Source of the DNA: JACCXJ01 sp050740695
Lineage (GTDB): Bacteria; Pseudomonadota; Gammaproteobacteria; JACCXJ01
DNA: 64,000 nucleotides
Reading direction: 5' to 3'
NCBI GenBank assembly: GCA_050740695.1
Contig: JBOIDR010000003.1
Span: 1 to 64,000 of the forward strand
Made by a program: the position numbers and the translations under genes. Each line of letters starts with the position of its first letter. Within the stretch, counting starts at the first letter, position 1. This document shows positions 30,503-40,019 of this stretch, piece after piece. Under the pieces are notes generated by a model. It ran no database searches and had not been told where the DNA came from. It saw nothing but the letters and a program-made list of their open reading frames with translations.

Positions 30503-32305
30503 CTAGTCTTCCGTGGTTTGCGATGCGAGCGCGCTGATGGTGTTGAGCGCGCCGCTCACGATGTTCGAATAGAAGTCGGCGCCCGCTTCTGCGGCGCTCG
30601 CGCGCACGCCCAGGATCGCCTTGGCCTGTTCGAGCTGGACCTGGGCCTTCTGCACGGCGTGGTTGAGAAACGCGGCGTAGGCCTGAGCGCTGGCCTCGTA
30701 GTTGGAGATCCCGAGGCGCGCTATCTCGGAGGCGACCGTTCCCTTCGCGGAAAACGCGGCGATCTGCGAGCGGTAAACGTCGCTCTTGATCCCGGCCCGT
30801 TGCACGTCGGCCTCGAGCCTCGCGCGCCAGCCCTGCAGCTCCGCGTTATGGACGTCGATGCGGCTCCTGGCGCGCTCGGTATGCGCGGTGAGCATCGTGC
30901 GCTTCACCTCCGCCTTGGCGCGCACGGCGTCCACGGTTGCTTCGTAGGCCTTGACCTGGGACTCGAAGATCCGCGCCTTCGCCTCCTCGCCCCGCACCGC
31001 GGCCTCGTGCGCGTTGAGTCGCGCGACCTGGGCCTGCACTGTCGCCGAGTAGGATTCCACCTCGCTCCTGTGCGCATCGAGCCGCAGTCGCTCCACGTCC
31101 GCCTGAACCGAGGCCGCCTGCATGCGGGAGCGGTACAGCTCGACGATGGTGTTGAGCGCCTGGATCGACGCCTGGTACTTGTCGAGCTCGATCTTCTGGA
31201 TCTCGCCGCGCACCCTGGCCGATTCGAGTTGCGCGCGATGGACCTCGATGGCCTGCACCGCGGCCTTGAGGCGGGTCTCGAAGACCTGTGCGCCGGTGCG
31301 GTACGAATCGAGCCGCAGTTGCAGCTCCGCGACCTTGGCGTTGTAGCCCTGGATCCCGTACTCGACGAGGTAACGGCTCGCGTTCAAAGCGCGCTCCATG
31401 ATCCCCGCGTGATGCGTGATGAGGATCTGTTCAAACTGGGTGGCCGCGGTGATGGTGAACTGCCGCGCCTGGATGTAGTCCGTGGTGCGTTTGACGGCGA
31501 TCTCGCGGTTCACCTCCGAGACGCCATCCGCCGCGCGCTGTGTGGCGCCATCGATGGCGTCGAAGAGCGAGCCGGGGGACCGGGAGAAGCGGCGGGACAC
31601 GAATGCTCGCGAGGCCTCGTCCACCGCCTGCCGGCGCTGGGCCTCCTCGCGATCGACGGCGCGGCCCCACACCCGGATCTCGTCGGCCGTATCGATGCCG
31701 TATCCGCCGCTCGTGAGATCGTCGGTGAGCGTGGCGCCGAGGGCGTCCAGGCCGTCGCTCTCATACGCCTGCTCGGCGAACAGGAAGGTTCCGGTGGGCG
31801 CATCGATGTCGATGGCCGGCGGGGCGAGGTCGAAGCTCGGCAGCTCCACCTCGATCGGTCCGGGCAGATTGATCGCGGCCAGAGTCGGCGCGGTCGGGAT
31901 CTCGATCGTGGGCGCTTCCGGCAGCACCACGTCCCGGACTCCCGGCGCGGCGCCGGGCCGTGCGGGCAGATCGAGCGCAGGCGCGGCCGGCAAGGTGATG
32001 GCGGGCGGGGCCATGTGGAAATCCGGGATCGCGATGTCTTCGATCGCCGGTATATCAATGATCGGTGCGGCCGGCGGGTTTTCCTGTGGGATCGAGATGT
32101 TCGGGGCGGCGGGCGCGTGGCCCAGAACCACGTTCAGCGCGTTGCTCACCCCATCGAAGTTGAGGAGCTGGGCGTCCGGCGGCTGATCGATCCCGATCCT
32201 CGTGTTCGAGAGCGATTGCAAGGCGCTCAAGAACGTCTCGACTCGGTTCGCCCAAGTGGCCGCGTAGGCCTTGTTGTCGGTGATGATCTGGCTAGTGGTG
32301 GTCAT
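30503..32305 (-). CDS. Phage structural protein, long coiled coil
   Basis: The protein has 600 residues. Residues about 70-170 are rich in Pro and Ile (PNISIPQENPPAAPIIDIPA), giving an extended arm. Residues about 215-590 are almost entirely helical with heptad character (KIELDKYQASIQALNTIVEL, VRAKAEVKRTMLTAHTERAR). It ends 11 bp before the 410-residue gene. This architecture suits an internal virion or tail-tube protein. Long antisense frames over it are shadows of its regular codon usage. Confidence 0.75.
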   Translation of the reverse strand: MTTTSQIITDNKAYAATWANRVETFLSALQSLSNTRIGIDQPPDAQLLNFDGVSNALNVVLGHAPAAPNISIPQENPPAAPIIDIPAIEDIAIPDFHMAPPAITLPAAPALDLPARPGAAPGVRDVVLPEAPTIEIPTAPTLAAINLPGPIEVELPSFDLAPPAIDIDAPTGTFLFAEQAYESDGLDALGATLTDDLTSGGYGIDTADEIRVWGRAVDREEAQRRQAVDEASRAFVSRRFSRSPGSLFDAIDGATQRAADGVSEVNREIAVKRTTDYIQARQFTITAATQFEQILITHHAGIMERALNASRYLVEYGIQGYNAKVAELQLRLDSYRTGAQVFETRLKAAVQAIEVHRAQLESARVRGEIQKIELDKYQASIQALNTIVELYRSRMQAASVQADVERLRLDAHRSEVESYSATVQAQVARLNAHEAAVRGEEAKARIFESQVKAYEATVDAVRAKAEVKRTMLTAHTERARSRIDVHNAELQGWRARLEADVQRAGIKSDVYRSQIAAFSAKGTVASEIARLGISNYEASAQAYAAFLNHAVQKAQVQLEQAKAILGVRASAAEAGADFYSNIVSGALNTISALASQTTED

Positions 32306-32367
32306 GGTGTCTAGTGATATAGTGGTCTATAGTGTTCTCGCGGCTTCCGCCGCTGCTTTCGAAGTCC

Positions 32368-32610
32368 ATGTCCACGCCCGAGAACCTCGTACTGGAGCAA
32401 CTGCGCATCATCAGGGCGGAGAATGAACAGCGCGATCGCGAGATGGCGCTGATCAAAGCCGACCTCACGGTGTTCCGAGCCGAGCTTGCGAACACCAACA
32501 CCCACCTACGCGCGGTCATGGAGGTGCTTGGCACGCACACCGATGTGCTGCATGAGATCAGCAGGCGTCTGTTGGACCTGCAGTACGAATTGCTCAAACC
32601 AGGAAGCTGA
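32368..32610 (+). CDS. Small coiled-coil protein on the opposite strand
   Basis: The product has 80 residues: MSTPENLVLEQLRIIRAENE, followed by helices to LLDLQYELLKPG. It is fully helical. Similar small proteins accompany accessory or toxin-antitoxin-type genes, but no family is assigned. It is the only plus-strand gene between two virion genes, so it is probably a late-acquired accessory gene. GTG 32332 is an alternative start. Confidence 0.6.
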   Translation: MSTPENLVLEQLRIIRAENEQRDREMALIKADLTVFRAELANTNTHLRAVMEVLGTHTDVLHEISRRLLDLQYELLKPGS

Positions 32611-32682
32611 GAGCATGAGCGACACCGGGAGCGACAGGCAGCGACCCGCGTCGAGATCAGTGCGCTCGGGCAGCAACTTGTG

Positions 32683-34803
32683 TCAGGTGGCGATGTAGTA
32701 GGTCCCAGGCTGATCGAACTTCGAGACTAGCTCCCAGCTTGCGAAGTTGTTCAGCTTGTAGGAGACCATGTCGAGCGCTTGATCGAGCAAGGTCTGATAG
32801 GGCTCGCCGGCCCGCTTGGCGTGCAGGGCAATGTTCAGGGCCGAATGAAAGTCTGCCCACCCCACGGATCCGGGGTCGTCGCGCGTTTGCAGAATGCAGA
32901 CCCCCACTTTGGTCGTTGTGGCATGCGCCCAGATAATTGCGATAGCTCTTGAGTTAACAAAGATGCCAGAGTGCCTGACAAAAGGTATCGCCTTGGCCCT
33001 GATGAATTCCGCATCGACGGCCACCTGCCTTGCTTGACTTACTGCATACCCTGCTGGGTGTCCTGGGTTCGAGACAAGAGTGTAGGTTTCAAAGAAATCC
33101 TCTAAGTCGGCTTCATACTGTTGAAAGGCATCCAACACTTCGTTGTGCCAGTCATTCCCAAGCTCATTCGCAAGCTCGAAATCCGTAATAGGGGGGTCGT
33201 TAGGCATTTGCTCGCCGTACAGATACCACTTGCGCCCCGCGGGCTCATCGGCGGCGACAAGAAGCCCATCTCCATACAGAGCGAAGCTCTTGTCGCGGCT
33301 GATCTCGTAGCTCCTGCCTTGATAGGTCACCACGGGGAAGGTTCCGTCGTAAAACGGGCTGTGGTAGAAAAAGTCGGTTGTGCGGGTGTAGCCGGAAGTC
33401 GCTAACATCTCAGCTCGCCCGTTCGGCAAGGAGATGCTGCGTGTGCGCGCATGCACGTTCAAGGTAGTCGAGAGATGGACCGAGATCTCGTCCACCACGG
33501 TGCGCTCGAAATCGAATCGTTTGACCTCATAAACGTCCAGAGGCGTGACAGAAAACCCGGACCCGGCGAGCGCCGGGTCCGACAACCCGACTTTGTACCC
33601 GCGAACGTCGGTCAGAACAAGAAACGCCTCATCATCCTCCAATCTCAACAGGTCGTACTCAAAGTACGTAACAACGAGGCCCGCCGCTGGCCCCGACACG
33701 AGGTCAGTGGAAACGTGGCGAGTTATCTGATGGAAGACACGCACTCCACCGATTACGTGAGGGTCGGGCTCTTTCTCGATCACTTGTGGACCAAGAAGCT
33801 CATCCAGAGTCACCAGCTTTGACTTGCTCGCCCGCCTCGTCTTTGCTTCCGCCGTGAAGAACTCGGTGCTATATAAGAAATGAGGAACGACGGTTCCAGC
33901 GATCTCACCATCCCCACCCACTTCCAGCTTCCCAGTGATCCGTGACAGCCGCAGCTGCGTGATCGCAGAGAAGGGTAATAACCCTGCTTGCGGGGCATCT
34001 GAGATGGTCTGGTCAATCTCGTAGGTCCCGGGAACACGAGTCAAGGACGGCGTAAAGAAATAGGCATAGCTCCCGAAAGCGATCTCGACACCATCCGTTC
34101 CGGGCGGGATGGAAACCCGGTACTCCATGTCGGTCCCCTCATAGATGAGCTTCCAGTCATCCGGATGGATCGCCGCCACGGCAGCTTGAGGGGATTGCCC
34201 ACTGTCAATGGAAACCGCGTGCAGGTAGGCCAGTAGAGCGATCCGACCGTCAAAGAGCTGCGCGCTGATCTGCTGATAGTTTCCCACCAGATGCTCACCG
34301 ATCGCGACCACATCAGGGTCGGAGGAAGGGCCTAATGCCAGTGCGCTCTGAATAGGCCCATACGCACTCTTCGTAATCAGTGTCCGCGCCTCCAACGGCA
34401 GCGCAGCCGATGGATCGTAGACACGAAAACCGGATAGCCGTAGCTTGGCCCCGAGACGTGTCACGCCGTCTGTGGTGAACACATCCTCACCCTCTGCGCC
34501 CAGCTTGATGGTGCGGAAGGTGCCGTGACCGAGCGTAGTATTGAAGAAACGAAGAAACGCCCCTCGGACCTTCTGTCCCCTCTCTATCCGGATCCGATTC
34601 TGCGCCCGCTCCGGCCGCGGCTTGCCGCTCCCCACGTCCACCGGTACCGACACATGCACCTCGATTTCCGCGTCGTCGAGCTTGTAGCGCCGCGTGCCCG
34701 TGCGCAGCCCCTGGCGGAGGAGCTGCTCCTGCAGGAGCGCCAGGCGCTTCTTGGCGTAGGGCAGGTATCGCTCGCCGCCGTCGATCTGGAGCTGCACGGG
34801 CAT
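32683..34803 (-). CDS. Large phage structural protein of unknown type
   Basis: The protein has 706 residues, is rich in beta strands and aromatic residues (GSYAYFFTPSLTRVPGTYEI, TRTTDFFYHSPFYDGTFPV) and has helical ends. Its ATG overlaps the stop of the upstream gene as TAATG, so translation is coupled. A terminator-like hairpin (GGACCCGGCGAGCGCCGGGT near 33555) lies inside the coding sequence. By position it is a tail or receptor-binding component. No family is recognised. Confidence 0.75.
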   Translation of the reverse strand: MPVQLQIDGGERYLPYAKKRLALLQEQLLRQGLRTGTRRYKLDDAEIEVHVSVPVDVGSGKPRPERAQNRIRIERGQKVRGAFLRFFNTTLGHGTFRTIKLGAEGEDVFTTDGVTRLGAKLRLSGFRVYDPSAALPLEARTLITKSAYGPIQSALALGPSSDPDVVAIGEHLVGNYQQISAQLFDGRIALLAYLHAVSIDSGQSPQAAVAAIHPDDWKLIYEGTDMEYRVSIPPGTDGVEIAFGSYAYFFTPSLTRVPGTYEIDQTISDAPQAGLLPFSAITQLRLSRITGKLEVGGDGEIAGTVVPHFLYSTEFFTAEAKTRRASKSKLVTLDELLGPQVIEKEPDPHVIGGVRVFHQITRHVSTDLVSGPAAGLVVTYFEYDLLRLEDDEAFLVLTDVRGYKVGLSDPALAGSGFSVTPLDVYEVKRFDFERTVVDEISVHLSTTLNVHARTRSISLPNGRAEMLATSGYTRTTDFFYHSPFYDGTFPVVTYQGRSYEISRDKSFALYGDGLLVAADEPAGRKWYLYGEQMPNDPPITDFELANELGNDWHNEVLDAFQQYEADLEDFFETYTLVSNPGHPAGYAVSQARQVAVDAEFIRAKAIPFVRHSGIFVNSRAIAIIWAHATTTKVGVCILQTRDDPGSVGWADFHSALNIALHAKRAGEPYQTLLDQALDMVSYKLNNFASWELVSKFDQPGTYYIAT

Positions 34804-36338
34804 TAGATCCGCCTCGACAGCACTTCGGCCTCGATGTCGATCTGGCCGATCTCGAAATCGGCTCCGTGCGTGTTCCCGACCTCGAACTGCCAGTAGCGCG
34901 CCTTGAGGCCCCGGCCGAGATCGGCCTTGCGCTGCCGGTAGGGCTCGCCGGCCGGCACGGGGTAGTTGTAGCGCGTCGCGCCTTCGTCGAGCACGACAGT
35001 CAGAGCCATCGGCTCGGCCGATGAGCCCGACACGTAGGCGTCCGTGCAGCGCTTCATCTTGTCCGAGCCGAAGTCCGTGATCCCAGTGAGCGCGTGCGCG
35101 TCGATCGCGATACCGTCATCGGTATCGCCGTCGAGAGCGAAGAGCCCCGCATCCGAGGCCCCGAGCAGCCGACCGCCGACGACGGCGAAGGAGTTGAACG
35201 GATAACCCTCGTACTCGGTGACGGCGCCGGTCTTGAGGTTGACCACCACCACCGTATCGACAATCGATCCGGCGACTGCCCCGCTCAGGTGGGCGCTCAG
35301 CAGAGGCAGGGAGGCCGCGATGGCCCCGGTGATCGGGACATAGCCCTTGAGATCTGCGCGGATGAGCGGCAGCTCGGCGGCCAGGGACCCCATGACCCCG
35401 ACAACGCCGCCGAGCGCGCCCTGGAAGGTCGGCAAGCTGGCCTCGATCCGGCCGACCACCGTCGCGCGCCCTTCCACCTGGCCGGTGAGCAGCGGCAGAC
35501 GGCCATCGACGATACCGATGACACCCGCAAAGCCGGTGATCGATCCCGTGAGCCGGGGCAGCTCGGCCGCGATCTCGCCCCGGGCCCCCTGGAGCCCCGT
35601 GATCTCCGATGCGAGGACCGGAAGGACGCCTTCGATCCCGACGACACCCCCTCGCATCTCCGCCTCGAGGACCGGCAGCGCGGCGTCAATGCTGCCCCGG
35701 ATCTCGACGAGCCCCCGAACATCCGACCGGAGCAACGGGAGGCCGGCATCGATGTCGCCGGCGACGCCGGCGAGCCCCTCGATGCTGGATCCGAGGAGGG
35801 GTAGTGCTGCGTCTATCTCCCCGCTGGCGGGCAAGACGATCGCCGCACCACCGATCTTGACCCCTCCGCTGGATAGAGACTCCTGATAGTGGACGACGGT
35901 TGCGGCGCCGCTGATCTGGGCGCCGCCCGAGGGGCTGTAGACGACGAACTCGAACGACTCGGCAGCCGTCCCGCCGACCGTCATCCCCCCCTGCATCACC
36001 TCGGTGTAGGTGACGGGGACGATGTGCGTCACCGGAGCGGTGCCCGAGATGAGCACCCCGCCCTGGCCGGTCAGGACCAGGGCATCATCCACGATGTAGG
36101 CTTGCCCACCTACGGAGAGGCCGCCCGAGGCGACCTCGGTATACGTTACCGGCCCGGCCTCCGCCATCTCGAACTTGGGCAGCCGGATCCCCGCATCGCG
36201 CGTGATCTCCCCTAGGGTGAACCTCGGGAGCCGGATCCCGGCGTCGATCGAGATCTGCCCGAGGGTGAACCTCGGTAGCCGGATCCCGGCATCGATCGGG
36301 ATATCCCCGAACGAGAATTTCGGAAGCGCGAAGGCCAC
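34803..36338 (-). CDS. Repetitive phage tail-type protein
   Basis: The protein has 511 residues. The N-terminus repeats IRLPRFTLG(E/Q)I(S/T) three times in about 60 residues. The middle (about 155-345) has roughly nine repeats of about 20-25 residues with the pattern G-I-x-A-x-LP-x-L-x(5)-G. The C-terminal 150 residues form a separate domain, with YPFNSFAVVGGRLLGASDAG and RYWQFEVGNTHGADFEIGQI. Regular short repeats suggest a fibrous shaft carrying a terminal hub or binding domain. Confidence 0.75.
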   Translation of the reverse strand: MAFALPKFSFGDIPIDAGIRLPRFTLGQISIDAGIRLPRFTLGEITRDAGIRLPKFEMAEAGPVTYTEVASGGLSVGGQAYIVDDALVLTGQGGVLISGTAPVTHIVPVTYTEVMQGGMTVGGTAAESFEFVVYSPSGGAQISGAATVVHYQESLSSGGVKIGGAAIVLPASGEIDAALPLLGSSIEGLAGVAGDIDAGLPLLRSDVRGLVEIRGSIDAALPVLEAEMRGGVVGIEGVLPVLASEITGLQGARGEIAAELPRLTGSITGFAGVIGIVDGRLPLLTGQVEGRATVVGRIEASLPTFQGALGGVVGVMGSLAAELPLIRADLKGYVPITGAIAASLPLLSAHLSGAVAGSIVDTVVVVNLKTGAVTEYEGYPFNSFAVVGGRLLGASDAGLFALDGDTDDGIAIDAHALTGITDFGSDKMKRCTDAYVSGSSAEPMALTVVLDEGATRYNYPVPAGEPYRQRKADLGRGLKARYWQFEVGNTHGADFEIGQIDIEAEVLSRRI

Positions 36339-36351
36339 GGCCGGGGAGAAC

Positions 36352-37170
36352 TTAGAAGGAGATGGTCGCTTCGGTCAGTGAGACGGGGTTCCCGCTGGTG
36401 ATCGACAGGCTATCGAGGATGAAGTCGGCCGCGCTCGTGCCCACCGATCCCTGAATCGTAAAAACACCCTTGGTCCAGCGCGCATACCCCGCCGTGCCAC
36501 TCGCGACCGCGTTGGCGGTCAGATTCGTCCCCAAGGCCGATGCGCCCCCCACTGCGGTATTCCATGGGCATGTAGCGGTGGTCGGCAGATCCACGAGCTT
36601 GGTGCCCGTCGGCGCCTCGTCGGCCGTGGCCGGAGCGCTGCCCGTGTATACCGAGACCGTGCCGCTGATGCCCATCTGTAACGCCCCGGCCAGGTCGGTC
36701 CAGATCGCCACCATCTTGTTGCGAGCATCGATGTTGAGCTTCAGGGTCCCCAGGCTCTCCGGCATCTTCATGGAGAGATTGGTGATCTCGAACGCACCTC
36801 CGTTCGTGATCGACAGGGTGTCGAGGATGCAGCCGGCGCCGGAGCCGGCGACCCCGCACGTGACATCGATGCAGGGATTCCCGATGGTATTCTTGATACG
36901 CGCAAAGCTCGCCGTGCCGGTCGCCGCACCGGTGCCCGCACGCGGGGCAGCAAGCTGGGCGATCCCAGCAGATACCGCGCTCCACGATGCGTTGGCTATG
37001 GTGACGGTGGCGAGCAACGTGCCGGCCGGCGTCACCGATGGATCGACCGGCTGCGCGCCACTGTAGATCTCGGCCGACGATTCCAGGGTGGTGCTGTTCG
37101 AGCTGGTCTTACCCGTGAGGGTATCGATCACCGTGTTGACGAAGTTGGCGACGTGGAAGGTGGTCGGCAT
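36352..37170 (-). CDS. Phage structural protein made of two related modules
   Basis: The protein has 272 residues. Two modules of about 130 residues share the pattern (I/V)Y(S/T)G-x-(Q/A)P followed by GT-LL or GTKL, a W-containing strand, and GxA-x-(A/R)-W/F-A-R. The 149-residue protein encoded at 37591 carries a third version (IDIWSGSRPATPDEAIPTSS). They are probably tandemly duplicated virion-surface or tail proteins. SAEIYSGAQPVDPSVTPAGT marks module one. Confidence 0.75.
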   Translation of the reverse strand: MPTTFHVANFVNTVIDTLTGKTSSNSTTLESSAEIYSGAQPVDPSVTPAGTLLATVTIANASWSAVSAGIAQLAAPRAGTGAATGTASFARIKNTIGNPCIDVTCGVAGSGAGCILDTLSITNGGAFEITNLSMKMPESLGTLKLNIDARNKMVAIWTDLAGALQMGISGTVSVYTGSAPATADEAPTGTKLVDLPTTATCPWNTAVGGASALGTNLTANAVASGTAGYARWTKGVFTIQGSVGTSAADFILDSLSITSGNPVSLTEATISF

Positions 37171-37176
37171 GGCGAA

Positions 37177-37584
37177 TTACACCTTCGACAGGGTGATCTT
37201 CGGGGTGATCTTGATCTGGTCCCCGGAGTTTTGGATCACTTTGCCCGAAGCGAACTTCTCTTCCCAGACCAAGATCGAGGAGCTCGCGCCCACCATGTAA
37301 TAGCCGTATACGGTCACAGCCGCGGCGGCGCTGAATGTCCACACCTGTTCGGCATAGGTTCCCTCGGCCACGCCGCCCGACTGCGCCACGGTCCAGCTCG
37401 TCTTGGTGAGCGTCTTGGCCGCGTAGCCGTGTGTGCTCATCTCGGTAAACGTGGATGGCGTGTCGCCGTCCGCGGGCGTGATGTTGTTCACGAAGAGCTT
37501 GAGGATGACGTCCTCGCTGGCGTTTTTCCCAAGCGCGTTTTCGAGTAGGCGGTTCTCGCCTAAGGTCGGTACGAGTAAGGGCAT
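37177..37584 (-). CDS. Phage tail/virion protein
   Basis: The protein has 135 residues and the look of a small phage structural family: LLENALGKNASEDVILKLFV and NNITPADGDTPSTFTEMST, then GYAAKTLTKTSWTV, with YGYYMVGASSSILVWEEKF near the end. It is beta-rich. Gaps of 6 bp to the flanking paralogous module genes place it in the same operon. The exact role is unknown. Confidence 0.75.
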   Translation of the reverse strand: MPLLVPTLGENRLLENALGKNASEDVILKLFVNNITPADGDTPSTFTEMSTHGYAAKTLTKTSWTVAQSGGVAEGTYAEQVWTFSAAAAVTVYGYYMVGASSSILVWEEKFASGKVIQNSGDQIKITPKITLSKV

Positions 37585-37590
37585 CTTCGA

Positions 37591-38040
37591 TTACTCCTTG
37601 GGCATCTTGAACTTGCCGGTGGGAACGGTTAACGGCGCTGCGGCAACCAGCGTGGTGCTTGACAGGTTCAGATCGGCGCCCGAGGTCCCCACGGTGCCGT
37701 CGATGCGCGCGAGCGTCGTGGTTGCCGCGGTACCAGCATCTGAGTTTTCACGGAGCCGGAAGAAACCTGCGATGCCATCGGCGAGGATGGTCCCGGACCA
37801 GGTTTCGCTCGCCTTCTTCAGGATCTCGCCGGCTACCGCGGCGGCCTCGAAGGTGAGCCCGGTCGCCGTGCTGTTGTTGGTAATGGTGCAGAGCTTCACG
37901 CTCGATGTAGGAATCGCTTCGTCCGGTGTGGCCGGCCGACTGCCGCTCCAGATATCGATGAAGCTCAGGTTGAAAACGGTGCGGAAAGCACCCGTGTCCA
38001 GGAGCTTGTTCACGCACCCGGTGGATAGGCGTAACGACAT
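37591..38040 (-). CDS. Phage structural protein, single module
   Basis: The protein has 149 residues and corresponds to one module of the two-module protein encoded at 36352. The characteristic IDIWSGSRPATPDEAIPTSS is followed by LCTITNNSTATGLTF and GIAGFFRLRENSDAG. It is the first gene after a terminator and dispersed repeats, so it may start a transcription unit. Confidence 0.75.
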   Translation of the reverse strand: MSLRLSTGCVNKLLDTGAFRTVFNLSFIDIWSGSRPATPDEAIPTSSVKLCTITNNSTATGLTFEAAAVAGEILKKASETWSGTILADGIAGFFRLRENSDAGTAATTTLARIDGTVGTSGADLNLSSTTLVAAAPLTVPTGKFKMPKE

Positions 38041-38057
38041 GGAGGACCTCCAGAAAC

Positions 38058-38078
38058 GAAAAAGGCCCCGCAGGGCCT
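38058..38078 (-). terminator. Rho-independent terminator, minus strand
   Basis: Read on the minus strand, AGGCCCTGCGGGGCCT forms a short stem followed by TTTTTCG. It lies between the 38152 gene and the 37591 gene and would reduce or stop transcription from the upstream tail genes. Confidence 0.8.
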
Positions 38079-38080
38079 GG

Positions 38081-38144
38081 TAGGGACACCCCTTGTGGGT
38101 GCCCTGATATCAAATGCCGAGGCACCCACAAGGGGTGCCCCTAC
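38081..38144. repeat. Inverted pair of dispersed repeats
   Basis: TAGGGACACCCCTTGTGGGT at 38081 and GGCACCCACAAGGGGTGCCC at 38121 are inverted copies of the GGGGCRCCC-TTGTG repeat. Together they form a long hairpin next to the terminator. Confidence 0.8.
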
Positions 38145-38151
38145 CCGAGCC

Positions 38152-39336
38152 TCAGCGCCTGAGCGCCGCGACGTAACGCTTGCGGCCGGGGTCGTGGATC
38201 ACGATCCCGGCGCCGCGCTTCACAGCGGGAAACTTGTAGTCTTTTAGGGTCAGGTTAATGATCTGGCCCCCCGGCAGGCCTTCGCACACGCCGCGCTCTG
38301 TGCTGAAGACCGCGCATACCTCCTCGGTCTGGCCGCCTGTGAGATCCTGGGCCTCGCAATGACCCAGCGAGCCGTAGAGCGCGCCGTACTCGGCCTTAAC
38401 GATCTCGCTCGCCGATGCGATGTCCTCGCCGGCCATGAAACGCAGCCGCTTTTCTGTGCCGACATAGACGCCATCGCCGACCGGTGCCACGATGGTGATC
38501 GCGGACTCGTAACGATAACCCTGCCGGATCGGATCGAAGCGCTCGGGCAGGTACGGATCCGAATAGAGCAAGTGCTCGCCGACCGCGACCAGTACGCGCC
38601 CGTTGTGCTCGGCGAGGATCTGTCCAGGCGGTGGCGGTTGCTTGAACTGCGTCTCGAGCGACACACCGTAATCGAGGGTGTCCCCGGTATAGGTCGCCTC
38701 CGTCGAGGCGTTCGGGATGAGAAGTGCCCGCTTCAGGGTCTTGCCGTCCGGGCCCGAGAGGTAAATCGCCTTGTAGTACACGGACGGATCCAACGAAACC
38801 GCGATCGCGGTGAACCGGATCCCGCCTCCGGCCACGATGAGGGAAGCCCTGCCGGTACCGGATTCCTCACCATCCGCGCGCAGGAACGTGAGGGCGTATT
38901 GATACCGGCCCCTCGGCAGCCGCCCGCCAATCTCCGCGGCGAGGGGCTGCTGCGCCGGAGGCGTGATGCCCCAGGGGGAGAGTCGCCCGTCGCGGTATTG
39001 CAGCGCCGACACTCCATCGCAAAGGAACACTACGTCGGGATGGTCCAGGTACTGAGTCTCTTGTCGCGCGAGCCCGCTCGCGACCAATGTGCTCGTCGTG
39101 AGATCCGGGTTTACTCGGTAGAGCTTGTCGTCCTGCCGATACAGGGACACGTTTGCGCTGCCCCACAGCGAATGCCTCGCCCCGGATTGCAGAAGGGTCC
39201 TGCCCGGGCGGCGCCGTAGCCTCTGCCCGTCGTCGTCGATGACGACATTGACCGCCTCGGCCAGCTCCCCCGGCTTCAAACTCTGCGCCGGGACGGTGTT
39301 CCGGATCCCCAGGAACTGGTCGATGGTCACGCTCAT
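38152..39336 (-). CDS. Phage tail hub / DNA-stabilisation-like protein
   Basis: From the ATG at 39336 the product has 394 residues: MSVTIDQFLGIRNTVPAQSL, then LAEAVNVVIDDDGQRLRRRP and repeated beta blades (GRLPRGRYQYALTFLRADGE; VYVGTEKRLRFMAGEDI). This opening and the propeller-like repeats are typical of short-tail hub or packaged-DNA-stabilisation proteins of P22-like phages. The assignment to a specific gp is uncertain. The ATG overlaps the upstream stop as ATGA. A longer start at 39408 is an artefact of the neighbouring gene. Confidence 0.7.
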   Translation of the reverse strand: MSVTIDQFLGIRNTVPAQSLKPGELAEAVNVVIDDDGQRLRRRPGRTLLQSGARHSLWGSANVSLYRQDDKLYRVNPDLTTSTLVASGLARQETQYLDHPDVVFLCDGVSALQYRDGRLSPWGITPPAQQPLAAEIGGRLPRGRYQYALTFLRADGEESGTGRASLIVAGGGIRFTAIAVSLDPSVYYKAIYLSGPDGKTLKRALLIPNASTEATYTGDTLDYGVSLETQFKQPPPPGQILAEHNGRVLVAVGEHLLYSDPYLPERFDPIRQGYRYESAITIVAPVGDGVYVGTEKRLRFMAGEDIASASEIVKAEYGALYGSLGHCEAQDLTGGQTEEVCAVFSTERGVCEGLPGGQIINLTLKDYKFPAVKRGAGIVIHDPGRKRYVAALRR

Positions 39337-40019
39337 CAGGTGATCACCCACAAGAAGGGCCGTTTGATCGCCGCGCCCGCCTCGATGCAAATGAGCGTGG
39401 CGCCCCATTTGTGGGAGGGGCCGTTGGCCGAGGTCAGGGTTTTATCCCCGGTCGCTCCAGCCGTCGCGAGCACACCATCGGCAACGTAGAGGATGCCACC
39501 GGCGCCCGGGTCGTAACGTTCGGTAAACGTGGGTGTGGTACCCGTCGGCGGGCTCGTTGGGCCCGCCGCGTTCCAAACATGGGTCGCCAAGACGACGAGC
39601 GAGCCATTGACAGGTGTAGTCAGCCCGAGCGCGACGGAGCTCGCGCCAAGCCCCGTATTGGTGCTCGGATTGGGGTTGATGGGCGTCGCATCGGCGCCCG
39701 AAATCGCGTACATGACCCCCTCCGAATCCGCCGCCCCGTGCGTAAACGTGTAGTTCCCGGATTCCGACGCTGCCAGCTTCCAGAAGGCTCTTAGGCCGAC
39801 CGCGTAGGGGTCCGCCTCGGAGATTGCAATCGGGAAACCGGTAAGCTGGGTAAAGCCGGTGGGAGGCGTTACCGCGGGCACGGTCTGATCGCCGCCATCC
39901 CCGCAGGTCATGATCGCGAGCAGGATATCGTTGTTTGCGAGCCCTGCGGGCGCGGTAAAAACGGTGTTGGTTCGATTGCCCAGGGCTATCGAGGTCGTCG
40001 CGCGGACCGCAGCGGCCAT
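39336..40019 (-). CDS. Phage tail-fibre-type protein
   Basis: The product has 227 residues, starting MAAAVRATTSIALGNRTNTV. It is a beta-rich, Gly/Thr/Pro-rich protein of a type common in phage tails (PTGFTQLTGFPI, LRAFWKLAASESGNYTFTHG, HKWGATLICIEAG). Both ends overlap neighbouring genes as ATGA. The function beyond virion structure is unknown. Confidence 0.75.
   Translation of the reverse strand: MAAAVRATTSIALGNRTNTVFTAPAGLANNDILLAIMTCGDGGDQTVPAVTPPTGFTQLTGFPIAISEADPYAVGLRAFWKLAASESGNYTFTHGAADSEGVMYAISGADATPINPNPSTNTGLGASSVALGLTTPVNGSLVVLATHVWNAAGPTSPPTGTTPTFTERYDPGAGGILYVADGVLATAGATGDKTLTSANGPSHKWGATLICIEAGAAIKRPFLWVIT

Noticed and set aside
30413..32314. 633-codon plus-strand frame
   Set aside because: It is antisense to the coiled-coil virion protein and reflects its regular codon use. 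There is no recognisable domain.
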